Assembly (NCBI GenBank): GCA_000155435.1
Contig: DS990260.1
Span: 1,009,300 to 1,073,299, forward strand
DNA: 64,000 nucleotides
Source of the DNA: Clostridiales bacterium 1_7_47FAA
Lineage (GTDB): Bacteria > Bacillota > Clostridia > Lachnospirales > Lachnospiraceae
Direction of reading: 5' to 3'
Shown here: piece by piece, positions 1 through 8,465 of the stretch
Numbering within the stretch: the first letter of the stretch is position 1
Layout of the letters: each line of letters opens with the position of its first letter
Notes under the pieces: model-generated
Told to the model about the DNA's origin: nothing
The model's input: the letters and a program-made list of their open reading frames with translations, nothing else
Database searches by the model: none
Made by a program: the position numbers and the translations under genes

Positions 1-707
1 GGCATGATTTCCGGTTCCCCAAGCATGACATCGTTGAGGAGATTGGTCAGCATGAGTCCGTATACCCCGGTGGATATGCCAAGCTTCAGGCAGTGGAGCA
101 GCATGTCAACCGGGTCTGAATTCAGGTTGGTGGAGCATTTGACCACGCCTGCGCAGACCTCGGATTTGGCCCCGCCGGGCAGGATGCCAAGCTCCTTCCA
201 CTTCTCAAGGCGCGGGCCGTAAGCCAGCTTCTGCTGCAGCTTCATGGGTACGTAATCCGGCAGGTATAAATCATCCAGCACGGCCTGCGCCACGGCGGCA
301 GCCTCGGTGTGCGGGTCGCTTTCCGGAATCCCGAAGAGTCCGCACAGATGCTTCAACGCGTTCATCCCCTTTATCTCCCCCTTTGCCAGGGCGGTCTGTT
401 TCAGGTTCAGGGCAGTTGTCTCAATCACATGGATATAACAGCCGGATCCGGATGCAACGGCGCGCAGGAAATTCCTTGCCACGATTACGTCTGCCGACGC
501 GCCGCAGATGCCATGGGGCGCTTCCGGGGTGATACGGCAGGGACCGTTGGAGCAGAGGCGGCAGCAGACGCCCTGAAGCCCGAAGCCGCATTTGACGGAC
601 TGGCCCTCCACCCTGTGGTGGGATGTTTCCATCGGAAGTCCTGCTATGTATCCTTCCAATGGCTTATCTGCGCTTTTGCAGGTTGTACAGCTGTAACAAT
701 TGTTCAT
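1..707 (-). CDS. cooS: anaerobic carbon-monoxide dehydrogenase catalytic subunit, 5' part
   Basis: About 235 N-terminal codons are visible; the gene runs off the left edge. The Ni-Fe-S enzyme family interconverts CO and CO2. The translation has the Cys pattern for clusters D and B: CGFG, then CCRLC, GPCRI and a later GICGA, followed by the conserved ADVIVARNFLR and the RLEKWKELGILP helix. The start ATG at 707 follows an AGGAGG site by seven bases. An extra N-terminal CYSC..C motif precedes the usual D-cluster region. An Rrf2 gene lies just upstream on the same strand with a perfect inverted repeat in between, so Fe-S or redox control is plausible but inferred. The rest of the protein, including the C-cluster ligands, is outside the window. 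Confidence 0.93.
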   Translation of the reverse strand, partial: MNNCYSCTTCKSADKPLEGYIAGLPMETSHHRVEGQSVKCGFGLQGVCCRLCSNGPCRITPEAPHGICGASADVIVARNFLRAVASGSGCYIHVIETTALNLKQTALAKGEIKGMNALKHLCGLFGIPESDPHTEAAAVAQAVLDDLYLPDYVPMKLQQKLAYGPRLEKWKELGILPGGAKSEVCAGVVKCSTNLNSDPVDMLLHCLKLGISTGVYGLMLTNLLNDVMLGEPEIM

Positions 708-780
708 GGTAAATACCTCCTGTTGAAGTTTTGAATGGAACTGTGGGTTTGGATTGAAAGAATAAAATTATGTATATCAT

Positions 781-805
781 AAAGTGGATAAAAATAATCC
801 ACTTT
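781..805. promoter_or_regulatory. 25-bp inverted repeat, candidate operator for cooS
   Basis: Perfect 9-bp arms, AAAGTGGAT and ATCCACTTT, flank a 7-base A/T centre. It sits about 75 bases upstream of the cooS start and 49 bases after the Rrf2 stop. No T-run follows on the minus strand, so it reads as an operator rather than a terminator. Binding by the adjacent Rrf2 protein is inference. Confidence 0.6.
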
Positions 806-853
806 CTAAACAAAAAATAAGGTTGGTATTAAAAAAGGATATGGAATTCCCGG

Positions 854-1261
854 TCAGCAAAACAGCTCTGCCAGCGTCCTGTGCTTCAGCTCCCGCTCCA
901 GGATTGCCTGTACCCTGGCCAGTTCGCAGTGGACCGTGCAATTATGGCCGCTGCCATCTGCATACTCACAGCGGTACCCCTCCCTCAGACAGGGATTAAG
1001 GAAAAATTCCTCGTCGGTGGCGCGTATGACATCCAAAAGCGTAAGCACATCAAGGCTTTGTCCCAGGTTGCACCCGCCGCCTGCTCCCCTGCGGATAAGC
1101 ACCAGCCCGGCTTTTTCCAGCTTCTTTAGTATCTTATAGGCAAACTGCCTCGGCACCTGCTCCTTCTGGCATATCTGCCCAATGGTCAGCTGCTCCCCGT
1201 CCTTCAGGGCGCGGATCATGCGCACCGCATAATCGGATTCTCTTGTTATCATCATGTTCAT
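854..1261 (-). CDS. Rrf2 family transcriptional regulator
   Basis: A protein of about 135 residues with an N-terminal winged helix (ITRESDYAVRMI, then QICQKEQVPRQFAYKILKKL) and a C-terminal Cys-rich stretch (NPCL, YRCEY, HNCTVHC) at the place where Rrf2 proteins hold an Fe-S cluster. The start at 1261 has AAAGG five bases upstream; in-frame Met codons at 1255 and 1252 are alternatives. The reading frame extends further 5' but without a ribosome site. It lies upstream of and codirectional with cooS, so it is the natural candidate regulator of CO dehydrogenase. Confidence 0.9.
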   Translation of the reverse strand: MNMMITRESDYAVRMIRALKDGEQLTIGQICQKEQVPRQFAYKILKKLEKAGLVLIRRGAGGGCNLGQSLDVLTLLDVIRATDEEFFLNPCLREGYRCEYADGSGHNCTVHCELARVQAILERELKHRTLAELFC

Positions 1262-1301
1262 GCCGCCTTTATTGTTAAAGATATAACAATTCATATGTAA
1301 T

Positions 1302-1330
1302 ATTATACCAAAGTTGACAAAAATTATCAA
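1302..1330 (-). promoter_or_regulatory. promoter of the Rrf2 gene
   Basis: On the minus strand TTGATA (1330-1325) and TATAAT (1307-1302) are separated by exactly 17 bases, a near-consensus sigma-A promoter about 40 bases upstream of the start codon. Confidence 0.75.
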
Positions 1331-1393
1331 GTATGAAAGTAATATTTATATAAAATGTTGCTTATCAGCCCGGCAGGTTGGAATCTATACAAA

Positions 1394-2158
1394 TTATACA
1401 AATCTGTAGACTGCATTCAAAGTCCGGGAGACATCACCGCCTTTGTCAACATAGATGCTTTTATTGTAACGTATGCCGTTCTTCTTAAGACATAATTCCA
1501 AAAAACACATGAAAATACCAATATCAATCCGATTGTAAAAAGACACCTTATCAGACGGCATGATTCCACGCTTACCAGCTTTTTTGTATCTGTAAACCGC
1601 CAAACCATCCGCATTGCATTCAACCATCCACGGCTGTGTGTTGCAGGAACTGGGAGCAAATCTTACAATGTCAGCCACATCAGCCAGCATATTTCCCGCC
1701 CATATATCCTCTGCGGTCCTGCGTTTGCTTTTGAACATGTTCTTTCGGAATTTTCTTTCATCATCAATTTTGGCAATGGCAATCATGATGACAAATTCCA
1801 GGCCATGGATTAAACCTTCTTCCGCTTTTCCAATCCCATACCATAAAGTGCCTATGTTTTTTGAAACCAGGTACAAATCCAACTGCCCGCCGATATATCC
1901 TATATTCTGAAGGTAATTGTCTTTCTTCTCGCTGTACAGCAGGATACAGTATTCCTGTCCCCGTTTACACGTTGTCTCATTTGCCGGCAGCACTTTTACC
2001 GCTGTTTTAATATCAGGACACAACGGTGTCAATGACGGATATACTTCTTCAATTTCCCTTATTTCCTCCAAAGAAATTGATTCATCCCCAATATTCCTGA
2101 AAAGATGGAATGATTTTCTTTTGAAAATCATTTGATAAAGCATGTTTTCATCTATCAT
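1394..2158 (-). CDS. nitroreductase family protein
   Basis: 254 residues resembling the two-lobe putative nitroreductases (TM-nitroreductase type) that use FMN. Supporting motifs are KRKSFHLF near the N-terminus, the GYIGGQLDLYLVSKNIGTLWYG core that follows the flavin-binding helix in this family, and RFAPSSCNTQPW in the second half. The start ATG at 2158 has a GGGG-rich stretch upstream, a modest ribosome site. The gene is AT-rich compared with the genes further right and opens a block of decayed genes. The substrate is not predictable. Confidence 0.75.
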   Translation of the reverse strand: MIDENMLYQMIFKRKSFHLFRNIGDESISLEEIREIEEVYPSLTPLCPDIKTAVKVLPANETTCKRGQEYCILLYSEKKDNYLQNIGYIGGQLDLYLVSKNIGTLWYGIGKAEEGLIHGLEFVIMIAIAKIDDERKFRKNMFKSKRRTAEDIWAGNMLADVADIVRFAPSSCNTQPWMVECNADGLAVYRYKKAGKRGIMPSDKVSFYNRIDIGIFMCFLELCLKKNGIRYNKSIYVDKGGDVSRTLNAVYRFV

Positions 2159-2227
2159 GTTTTCCCCATATATTCTCCCCTCGGTGGAACGGGAGTTTTA
2201 TACTACATTATAATTTTCCAACCGGAA

Positions 2228-2492
2228 TTACTCTTTGTCATAAACAAAATGTTGATTTTCTTTTTTCTTATCATATTCTAATGCTTCATACCCTCCCTGC
2301 AATTCCCGTAACAGTTCCTCTTCACTTGGCAGATATAGCTTATACTTTGAGGCAAAAATCTATGTTTCATTTTCTGGCAACGTATACCTGACTACAGATC
2401 CACTTTTATAGCCTTTCAAGCTGTCGTGTACTCCAATTTGATTTGATTGCCTCTTCTGTATAGAACTGACGGGCATTTTCATTTTCCACACG
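2228..2492 (-). pseudogene. DUF1016 (YhcG-like) nuclease remnant 1
   Basis: Two out-of-phase pieces of one DUF1016/PDDEXK nuclease. From 2492 the frame reads VENENARQFYTEEA..NWSTRQLER, a conserved mid-region motif of this family, and then stops at 2406. In the next frame from about 2417 the text KLYLPSEEELLREL, typical of the C-terminal tail, runs to the stop at 2228, with an internal TAG after PENET. The catalytic middle is missing, so this is an internally deleted, frameshifted pseudogene. Confidence 0.75.
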
Positions 2493-2496
2493 TATC

Positions 2497-2727
2497 TTAT
2501 CCCTTTTCGTAAACTAATTCTGCAAACTGTCCATATTTTTTTACTGATTCCAGCCGAAAGCGCTTTAATTCCTCTTTTTGCGTAAACAAAGGAATCCCTG
2601 TCCCCAATAATACGGGTGCAACCTGCATTATAATATGGTCAACCATGTTATTATTCAACAGAGGTCTCAATATCGTGTTGCCGCCGATAATCCAGATATT
2701 CTTGTCTTTGTCTATCTGTTTTACAAA
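2497..2727 (-). pseudogene. dihydrofolate-reductase-like (RibD C-terminal type) fragment
   Basis: A 76-residue C-terminal fragment reading DKNIWIIGGNTI..LLNN..VDHII..VAPVLLGTGIPLF, which is the second half of the DHFR/RibD-C fold. It is preceded in the same frame by TAA and TGA stops, so no N-terminal half can be made. Between 2728 and 2881 another short frame (ending in GYLADKAHNLD) may be further debris of this or a neighbouring gene; I cannot identify it. Confidence 0.75.
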
Positions 2728-2881
2728 TTACGTTTGATAAAGTCAATCTAAATTATGGGCTTTGTCAGCAAGATATCCTACGGCAAGCAATTCACATGGT
2801 GCAAACATGGCAGGCTTTATTTTTCCGGCATTCTCATATTCCTTTACTCCTCCTTGGAAAAAGGCATAGTCAACCGTTTTT

Positions 2882-3355
2882 CTATAAATAGCAGACCATG
2901 ATATATTCTTCCTCATTCTCATCGACAATTTCAAATCCCACTTTTTTGTATAATTTCACGGCATAGTTTTCCTTTTGTACAGCAAGTGATGCCTGATGAT
3001 ATCCTCTTCGTTTTAATATACAAAGCATTTCCTGCATTAAAGCAGTACCGATTCCCCATCCCCGATACTCTTTATACAGGGAAATGGCAAAGGAAGGTGT
3101 CACATCATCTATATGTCCGTAATCGTTCATAATACGGACCCAGACAGCGCCGACTACTTTTGTGCCAACTTCTGCCACCAAAGCAATGTCATCTTTTTTC
3201 TTCCCAAAATCCGTTACATATACCTGTAGCTCAAGCTGTTCGATGACTGATCTCGGCGGAGCGGGTACACCCTTCGGCACAAAAATAGCTTCATATAAAA
3301 AATTTTCAAGCAGACTGTATTCTTTTTCTAATATTTCTCTGATAATGTAGTTCAT
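2882..3355 (-). CDS. GNAT family N-acetyltransferase
   Basis: 157 residues of the acetyl-CoA-dependent GNAT fold. The hallmark motif A is YKEYRGWGIGTALMQEML, followed by the late strand/helix NYAVKLYKKVGFEIV. I chose the start at 3355 because GGAGG lies five bases upstream; an upstream in-frame start at 3367 would lack a ribosome site. It is intact between two decayed loci. The substrate is unknown. Confidence 0.88.
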   Translation of the reverse strand: MNYIIREILEKEYSLLENFLYEAIFVPKGVPAPPRSVIEQLELQVYVTDFGKKKDDIALVAEVGTKVVGAVWVRIMNDYGHIDDVTPSFAISLYKEYRGWGIGTALMQEMLCILKRRGYHQASLAVQKENYAVKLYKKVGFEIVDENEEEYIMVCYL

Positions 3356-3403
3356 GGATACCTCCACATAAGTCTGTTCTGACAGTTCAGCAGACCGGAC
3401 TCG

Positions 3404-3913
3404 TCAGCGATATACGATATAGCGGTAATGCGGCATATCGACACCTTTATAATATTTTGTCCATGTGTCCGTCATTGTCATACCGTTCCTTATGGCTACA
3501 TTTTGAGATGCAACATTGGTATCTCTGATAATAGAGCAGACTTCATCCGCTTTTAATATTTCAAACGCATACTTTTTACAGGCCTTTGCCGCTTCGGAAG
3601 CATACCCTTTATGCCAGTATAGCCGTTCAAAAAGATAACCGATTTCAAGCACTTCCTCATCTTTCCACTGCTGCATCGTAAGTCCACATTGACCAATCAT
3701 TTCATCCGTCTGTTTAAGGATGACTGCCCATAATCCAAAGTTCCATTTTTGATAACGGAAAATTTGTCTATCCAACCATTCCTGCACTTCAGTATCACTA
3801 AACGCTCCTTCGTAAGCGTACATAGTTTCCTCATCCTGTAATATCTTGCATAAAGATTTGAAATCAGACTGATTCATCTCTCGTAAATACAACCTCTCCG
3901 TTTCAAATATCAT
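3404..3913 (-). CDS. GNAT family N-acetyltransferase, RimJ/RimL type
   Basis: 169 residues with the RimJ/L-like opening FETERLYLREM and the acetyl-CoA motif YWHKGYASEAAKACKKYAFE, then NVASQNVAIRNGMT. GAGGG five bases upstream supports the start at 3913; a TTG four codons earlier is unlikely. Proteins of this type acetylate N-terminal or small-molecule amines; the target here is unknown. It forms an AT-rich acetyltransferase pair with the gene at 2882-3355. Confidence 0.87.
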   Translation of the reverse strand: MIFETERLYLREMNQSDFKSLCKILQDEETMYAYEGAFSDTEVQEWLDRQIFRYQKWNFGLWAVILKQTDEMIGQCGLTMQQWKDEEVLEIGYLFERLYWHKGYASEAAKACKKYAFEILKADEVCSIIRDTNVASQNVAIRNGMTMTDTWTKYYKGVDMPHYRYIVYR

Positions 3914-3964
3914 ATCATCCCTCAAATTTCAAATTTTCAGCTAGTGCTCCATCCAGTTTACTAT

Positions 3965-4559
3965 CTACTCTTCCTCGAAAATCTTTAATTTCTTGATAAT
4001 TTCTTCTGGAGTAGGAAGTAACTCTTTCATGTTATCCGGCAAAGAAGAACTTAACTGATATGTAGCTACGCCAATTGGTGCATTTGAACGTTTCAGTGCA
4101 TACTCCACAAAGGTTTTATCTTTACTCTTACATATAATAATGCCAATTGATGGATTTTCATCCGGAAATTTTGTTTGCCCATCCAACGCCGTCAGATACA
4201 GTTGCATTTTCCAGCATATTCAGCTTCAAATTCTCCAATTTTTAATTCAATAGCAACCAAACTGCGTAAGCGAGTTTTACAGAGTCACAATATGTAAGAT
4301 AAAAATTTCGCATTCTCCAAAGATTTGCAGCCGAATATCCCTTTGCACCAGGAAATTCTTTCTGCAGCTCATTTGAAAGAACCTGTACAATAGATTTTCC
4401 CCAGCCCTTTTCTTGTTGCTGTCGGTATATTTCCTCGCCTATTTCCCAGTACAGATTTATCGTTTCTGCATTCATTAATTTCAAAACCTGATACTACTTT
4501 TTATTAATCAAATCCTTGATTTCATCTACCAAAGGCTGATAGCCAATTATCTCTTTCAA
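3965..4559 (-). pseudogene. DUF1016 (YhcG-like) PDDEXK nuclease remnant 2
   Basis: The N-terminal part starts at a TTG (4559) with GGAGG six bases upstream and reads into INLYWEIGEEIYRQQ..EKGWGKSIV..GYSAANLWRMRNFY, the YhcG DNA-binding domain. Codon 22 is TAG (4496-4494). The middle is deleted after about residue 100, resuming at SLVAIELKIGEFEAEYAG, which carries the catalytic E-x-K, and then a one-base loss in an A-run shifts the frame into QLYLTALDG..PSIGIIICKSKD..YALKRSNAPIGVATYQL. At least three disabling lesions mark it as a pseudogene. Confidence 0.85.
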
Positions 4560-4574
4560 TTTGTTCCTCCATAA

Positions 4575-4593
4575 CTCGCACCAATGGTGCGAG
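4575..4593. repeat. short perfect inverted repeat upstream of decayed DUF1016 gene
   Basis: CTCGCACC and GGTGCGAG are separated by AAT. It sits directly upstream of the ribosome site of the DUF1016 remnant. It could be an operator or an RNA hairpin in the leader; nothing distinguishes the two. Confidence 0.5.
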
Positions 4594-4616
4594 AATTAAC
4601 ATTTTCAGTTTATCAC

Positions 4617-4871
4617 CTATACCTGAGACACTGCTTGAGTTTTATCTTCGTCTGTCGACCAGATACCCCCATCTATTCCAGGTGTCTTCTTACTTTTGTT
4701 TGTGATTACCCTCCTGACTGCCAGGGCTTTTGCATAGGATGAATTTGTAATTAGCTTTTTAAGTCTCTTTACAAGTCTCTACTTATCAGAATGTACCGCC
4801 TTCACAATCCGTACCTGTAGTCTATTAATATACAATTCCGCCTGTTCCCAATCAATCTCTTTCCATTTCAG
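4617..4871 (-). pseudogene. group II intron reverse transcriptase/maturase N-terminal remnant
   Basis: The frame reads IDWEQAELYINRLQVRIVKAV, a stop (TAG at 4781-4779, where the family has Trp), then RLKKLITNSSYAKALAVRRV and NKSKKTPGIDGGIWST, ending at a stop at 4617. This is the conserved N-terminus of group II intron RT proteins; the polymerase palm and maturase domains are absent. Its first codons overlap the end of the FliB-like gene. The remainder of 4560-4851 shows no other gene. Confidence 0.75.
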
Positions 4872-6060
4872 CTTCCTGTATGTCTGCGCTGTTCACCGCG
4901 TTCAGCAGATGCTCCAGTGAAAACGCCTTCCCCTTCGCCATCCAGTCCTCCAGGCGTCCCTTATTGATATCTGAATGCTCCACCTCCCTTGAGAAGCGGT
5001 GGGCAACATCCACAAAATCCAGGAATTCCAGCTGTCTCCCATTCTGCTGCCAGACAGCCAGCGCCAGTTCCTCAATTAACAGGGTGCAGGCTGCAGCCAT
5101 TTTCATTTTCCTGAAAGGACTGTTGTTATAGACCGCGCCGCAGAAATAGGTAAATACAAAGTAAACCATGAGCTGTTCCCTCCACAGCGGCAGTTTCTTT
5201 CCCGCCGGACCATTCAGGAACGCCGTCCTCATTTCCCCATACACAGTCTCCCCTTCACCGTACAGGGTCCTGTCCGCCCGGCTGGCAAAGTCCGGCCAGT
5301 CCTGTCCCAGGACCTCCAGATCCTTAAAAATCCCGAACATCTCCTTCATGATTCCATAACGCGCCACCTGGGTCATCCGGTAATCCGCCAGTTTCCTATG
5401 GAAAAATCCGTCCCGCTCCTGTATCGCACGGTAATCATCACTGCTGCCTGCGTACCGCATGAGCAGTGCATCCGCATCAAACAGGCGCCCCTGCCGTATG
5501 CGCCGCTCCAGGTCATGGGCCAGTGCAAGGCATATGGAAATACGCATGCTGATGTCCATTGACCTGTCCTGCAGTAAGGACAACGCCAGCTCCCGTGTAT
5601 CCATCAGCTTTGTATAAAGGAAAAAATCAAAATCTTCATAAGATTCCGCCTTCCCGTCCTCCTTTGTGATGAACCGCACCGGCTCCTCACAGCCCAGGAT
5701 AAGCTTTGCCGCCTCAATGCAGGACATGCACAGGGATATTTCCCTACATCCCTCAAACTCCTCAATGTGTCTTGGATAGGTGCGGCAGGTCCTGCAAAGG
5801 TTCTCCGGCCCTGTCTCGGCGTAGATATCACAGAGGTTTTCTTCATTTAAAAATGCACACCGCCCCTCATACTGCCTGAATGAGGCTTCCTTCCAGTTAA
5901 TGGAGTTGTGAAGGCGGTTTCCAAATGGGCCTTTCATCTGCCGGTAGTTCTCCAGCGCCTTCCTGTCAATCATGATGGCCCACCCGGCGCAGCAGGTATC
6001 CATACAGCCGGATGCGATGCACCGGAATTGTTTATAATAGTGCGGGATTGTGTATATCAT
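4852..6060 (-). CDS. FliB-like flagellin lysine-N-methylase family protein
   Basis: 402 residues matching the FliB family, which in enterobacteria methylates flagellin lysines and probably carries an Fe-S cluster. Visible ligands are C14, C19, C23 and C24 in the opening FRCIASGCMDTCCAGW, then Cys residues in the GRCAFL, LCDIY and CRTCRTYPR segments. The start at 6060 overlaps the ogt stop by four bases (ATGA), so the two are translationally coupled. No flagellar gene is in the window, and in Clostridia these homologues are often far from flagellin, so the substrate is open. Confidence 0.85.
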   Translation of the reverse strand: MIYTIPHYYKQFRCIASGCMDTCCAGWAIMIDRKALENYRQMKGPFGNRLHNSINWKEASFRQYEGRCAFLNEENLCDIYAETGPENLCRTCRTYPRHIEEFEGCREISLCMSCIEAAKLILGCEEPVRFITKEDGKAESYEDFDFFLYTKLMDTRELALSLLQDRSMDISMRISICLALAHDLERRIRQGRLFDADALLMRYAGSSDDYRAIQERDGFFHRKLADYRMTQVARYGIMKEMFGIFKDLEVLGQDWPDFASRADRTLYGEGETVYGEMRTAFLNGPAGKKLPLWREQLMVYFVFTYFCGAVYNNSPFRKMKMAAACTLLIEELALAVWQQNGRQLEFLDFVDVAHRFSREVEHSDINKGRLEDWMAKGKAFSLEHLLNAVNSADIQEAEMERD

Positions 6061-6623
6061 TCGCCTCTCCTGCCTTCCAGCTCCAGAAGCATTTTCTTCA
6101 CATCCATCCCAGCCGCATAGCCGGTAAGGCTGCCGTCCGCCCCCATGACCCGGTGGCAGGGAATCATGATGGATATGGGATTATGTCCCACTGCCCCGCC
6201 CACGGCCTGGGCCGACATGGTGGGCCTTCCCAGTGACTCCGCCACTTTCCTGGCGATTTCGCCGTAGGTTGTGCTTCTGCCATATGGGATTTCACATAAT
6301 ATCTTCCATACCATCTGCCGGAACGCGCTGCCCTGGGGTTCAAGGCTTGGAAGGAATCCAGGCTCCTTGCCCTTAAAATATGCATCCAGCCAGGTCCTTG
6401 CCTCATCAAACACGGGAAGTTCCGCTTTTTCTTCATACAGACCCGGAACCCTTTCTGATTCCTTAAGCTTCCACACCCCGCCGTCAATACGCTCCAGCAT
6501 GTTACGGTTCAGCGTGCTTCCATAATATTTCTGTCCCTCTATCCACAGGCCTGTTATGCTCTTCCCATTGCTGGAAAGGGTGAGAAGTCCTGCGGGGGAA
6601 GGTATTTTACATATGTATACCAT
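6057..6623 (-). CDS. ogt: methylated-DNA--protein-cysteine methyltransferase
   Basis: 188 residues. The suicide alkyl-transfer motif PCHR is near residue 155, preceded by the DNA-binding helix of the family (GRSTTYGEIARKVAESLGRPT) and AVGGAVGHNP. It moves O6-alkyl groups from guanine to its own Cys. The start at 6623 leaves ten bases after AAGGAG; the alternative Met at 6632 would be only one base away. It is the first gene of a two-gene unit with the FliB-like gene. Confidence 0.93.
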   Translation of the reverse strand: MVYICKIPSPAGLLTLSSNGKSITGLWIEGQKYYGSTLNRNMLERIDGGVWKLKESERVPGLYEEKAELPVFDEARTWLDAYFKGKEPGFLPSLEPQGSAFRQMVWKILCEIPYGRSTTYGEIARKVAESLGRPTMSAQAVGGAVGHNPISIMIPCHRVMGADGSLTGYAAGMDVKKMLLELEGRRGE

Positions 6624-6687
6624 ATAAGCCATTCTCCTTTTCTTCTATCATGTTTCCTTCCGTTACCTTATCCTTATCTGAGCTTCC

Positions 6688-7287
6688 TCACAGGAATGTA
6701 TTCTCCCTGACGCCTGGAAGCAGGTCATAAATCCCGCATCCCATCCGCTCCTCAAAATACTCCTTGATTCCCAGTATCTTCTTCCATCTGGGCACTGTGG
6801 AGGGGTGCGTCCCGTATCTCAGGGTCACGTCCACAAACCGCTTCTCCAGAAGGCAGAACCCGCTGGGCAGGGCCAGGGAATCGCATAACTGCACCAGACG
6901 GTCATAATCATCATACACCGCTGATTCGATGAATTGTTTCATGAACTGCCGGTCCTCCTCAGGCATATCGAATACGCCGATGGATGTCCCTATGTCCTGA
7001 ATCATGAAGGCATGGCTGATGCAGATTTTAGCCGCCTCATCCCACCCATGCTCCATGCATCTGCGGTATCCCTCTATCAGGTGGCGTTCCGATATCCGGC
7101 CCGGAAACCGGCCCACGTCATGGAGAAGCCCCGCCACGTAGGCGTGTTCGTTGTCAAGCCATCCGCACCGGGATGCGATATATTCACAGGCCATGGCCAC
7201 ATATCTGGAATGGTCCACCCAGATTCCCGGATTCTGTTCCCCGGCCCATACCAGTTCTTCCTCAGCCCGTTTTCTGTCTGGCAGCAT
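6688..7287 (-). CDS. HD domain protein (predicted phosphohydrolase)
   Basis: 199 residues with a metal-dependent HD fold: an early His in WVDHSRYV, then AGLLHDVGRF (His56-Asp57), further His residues in ERHLIEGY and CISHAF, and an Asp in VQLCDSLA. GGAGG precedes the start. HD proteins hydrolyse phosphate mono- or diesters, often nucleotides; the substrate is unknown. It is codirectional with ogt 64 bases upstream of it and may share a transcript. Confidence 0.85.
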   Translation of the reverse strand: MLPDRKRAEEELVWAGEQNPGIWVDHSRYVAMACEYIASRCGWLDNEHAYVAGLLHDVGRFPGRISERHLIEGYRRCMEHGWDEAAKICISHAFMIQDIGTSIGVFDMPEEDRQFMKQFIESAVYDDYDRLVQLCDSLALPSGFCLLEKRFVDVTLRYGTHPSTVPRWKKILGIKEYFEERMGCGIYDLLPGVRENTFL

Positions 7288-7476
7288 GATAAACCTCCTT
7301 GTTGTATATACCAGGGTGTGTTTTCATTTTCCCAATATCTCTGTTCATTGTACTACCAAAAGGGATGAAGGGCTACTCTTTTTATTGTATTATATCCCTG
7401 CCTATTATATCTCTGTGTTCCATACCATATGGACATGCGGATGGCAGGAATGGATTTTCAACATCCCTTAACACGG

Positions 7477-7514
7477 AAAAAGCCGCCGGACGTCCCAACA
7501 GACGGCCCGGCGGC
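7477..7514 (-). terminator. rho-independent terminator
   Basis: On the minus strand an 8-bp stem (GCCGCCGG/CCGGCGGC, 7514-7507 with 7489-7482) is followed directly by five T. It follows the enolase-superfamily fragment. Confidence 0.75.
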
Positions 7515-7548
7515 CACATCATCATATCATCACACCTGCGGGAACCCT

Positions 7549-7779
7549 TTATTCCCCCACATAGTACTCCTTCACCTCATATTCCCTCAGCGCCTCTTCA
7601 TCCGGCTCAAATCCCAGTCCCGGCTTCTGGGGCGCATGCATGTATCCGTCCTTGTCAATGAGCACCCGGTCCTCTTCCCTGAGGATATAATCCCGGCGGT
7701 CCACGGTCCACGAACAGGGCCGTATGTTCGGACTTGCCGGGGGTATCCGCGGTATCAGTGGCATCATAGCCAGCTTCAT
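7549..7779 (-). pseudogene. C-terminal fragment of an enolase-superfamily (mandelate racemase-like) enzyme
   Basis: About 76 codons resembling only the end of acid-sugar dehydratases or mandelate racemase-type enzymes: DGYMHAPQKPGLGFEPDEEAL, then the last few residues. The capping domain, the barrel and all catalytic residues are missing. It abuts the truncated MFS gene upstream, so the two flank a deletion that removed the end of one gene and most of the next. Confidence 0.7.
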
Positions 7780-8174
7780 CGTTTCGTCACTACCCAGAAA
7801 CGCACTGTTTTCACAAATGCGGACCAGTATGTAAGGATGGTCGTAACGCCCATCAGCCCGAAAATAACCTTAATCATACCGAATGACGGCATGGTGGAGC
7901 ACCACAATGACAGCACCCCGCTGCCTATGAACGATAGGGTCAGCAGCTTTTTATAAGATACCTTATCCGCCAGGATACCGCCCGGCAGATAGCTGATCAG
8001 GGCCACGGTCCCGTAGATGGAGCTGATGGTGCCAAGCTGGGTATTGGTAATCTGGAATCCCGACAACATGGCGTCATAAAATGCCTCCCTCATGTAGGCA
8101 ACCTTGTAAATCACACCCGCCCCCAGTGCAATCACGGTCAGAAGAAAATACTTTTTGAATGTTTCACCTTTCAT
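7776..8174 (-). pseudogene. truncated MFS transporter (first ~4 membrane helices)
   Basis: 132 residues with helices at roughly 10-30, 45-65, 75-95 and 100-120, and the MFS loop motif GGILADKVSYKKLL. It stops shortly after FVKTVRFW, whereas MFS carriers have about 400 residues. The start at 8174 has AAGGTG six bases upstream; the GTG at 8183 is less likely. The adjacent 3' sequence is the tail of an enolase-superfamily gene, so a sugar-acid uptake and breakdown operon was probably cut down by deletion. The 8175-8465 interval holds no gene. Confidence 0.8.
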
Positions 8175-8465
8175 ACATTTCACCTTCCCTAATTATTATT
8201 CAGCATTTTCACATCCGTATATGGAATGTTTAATACCCTGGGCCTATATTAGCAGTTATTACCTGATCCATGTGGTTCCGTAGCATAATATTATCTATTT
8301 TGTTGCAACTTTGATGCATTTCCAGAAAATGTATGGGTTTTATTGATATCAGACAGCCCCATCTCCTGCTTCCCATCCGGCCTGGATCCTGATATGATTA
8401 TAAGTATCATGAACAAACAGATAAGCTGGGGCATGTTTGAAATGCCTCAGGAAAGGAGCCACTGC

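Noticed and set aside
781..805. Rho-independent terminator of the Rrf2 gene
   Set aside because: The stem is AT-rich and no T-run follows on the minus strand; an operator is a better reading.
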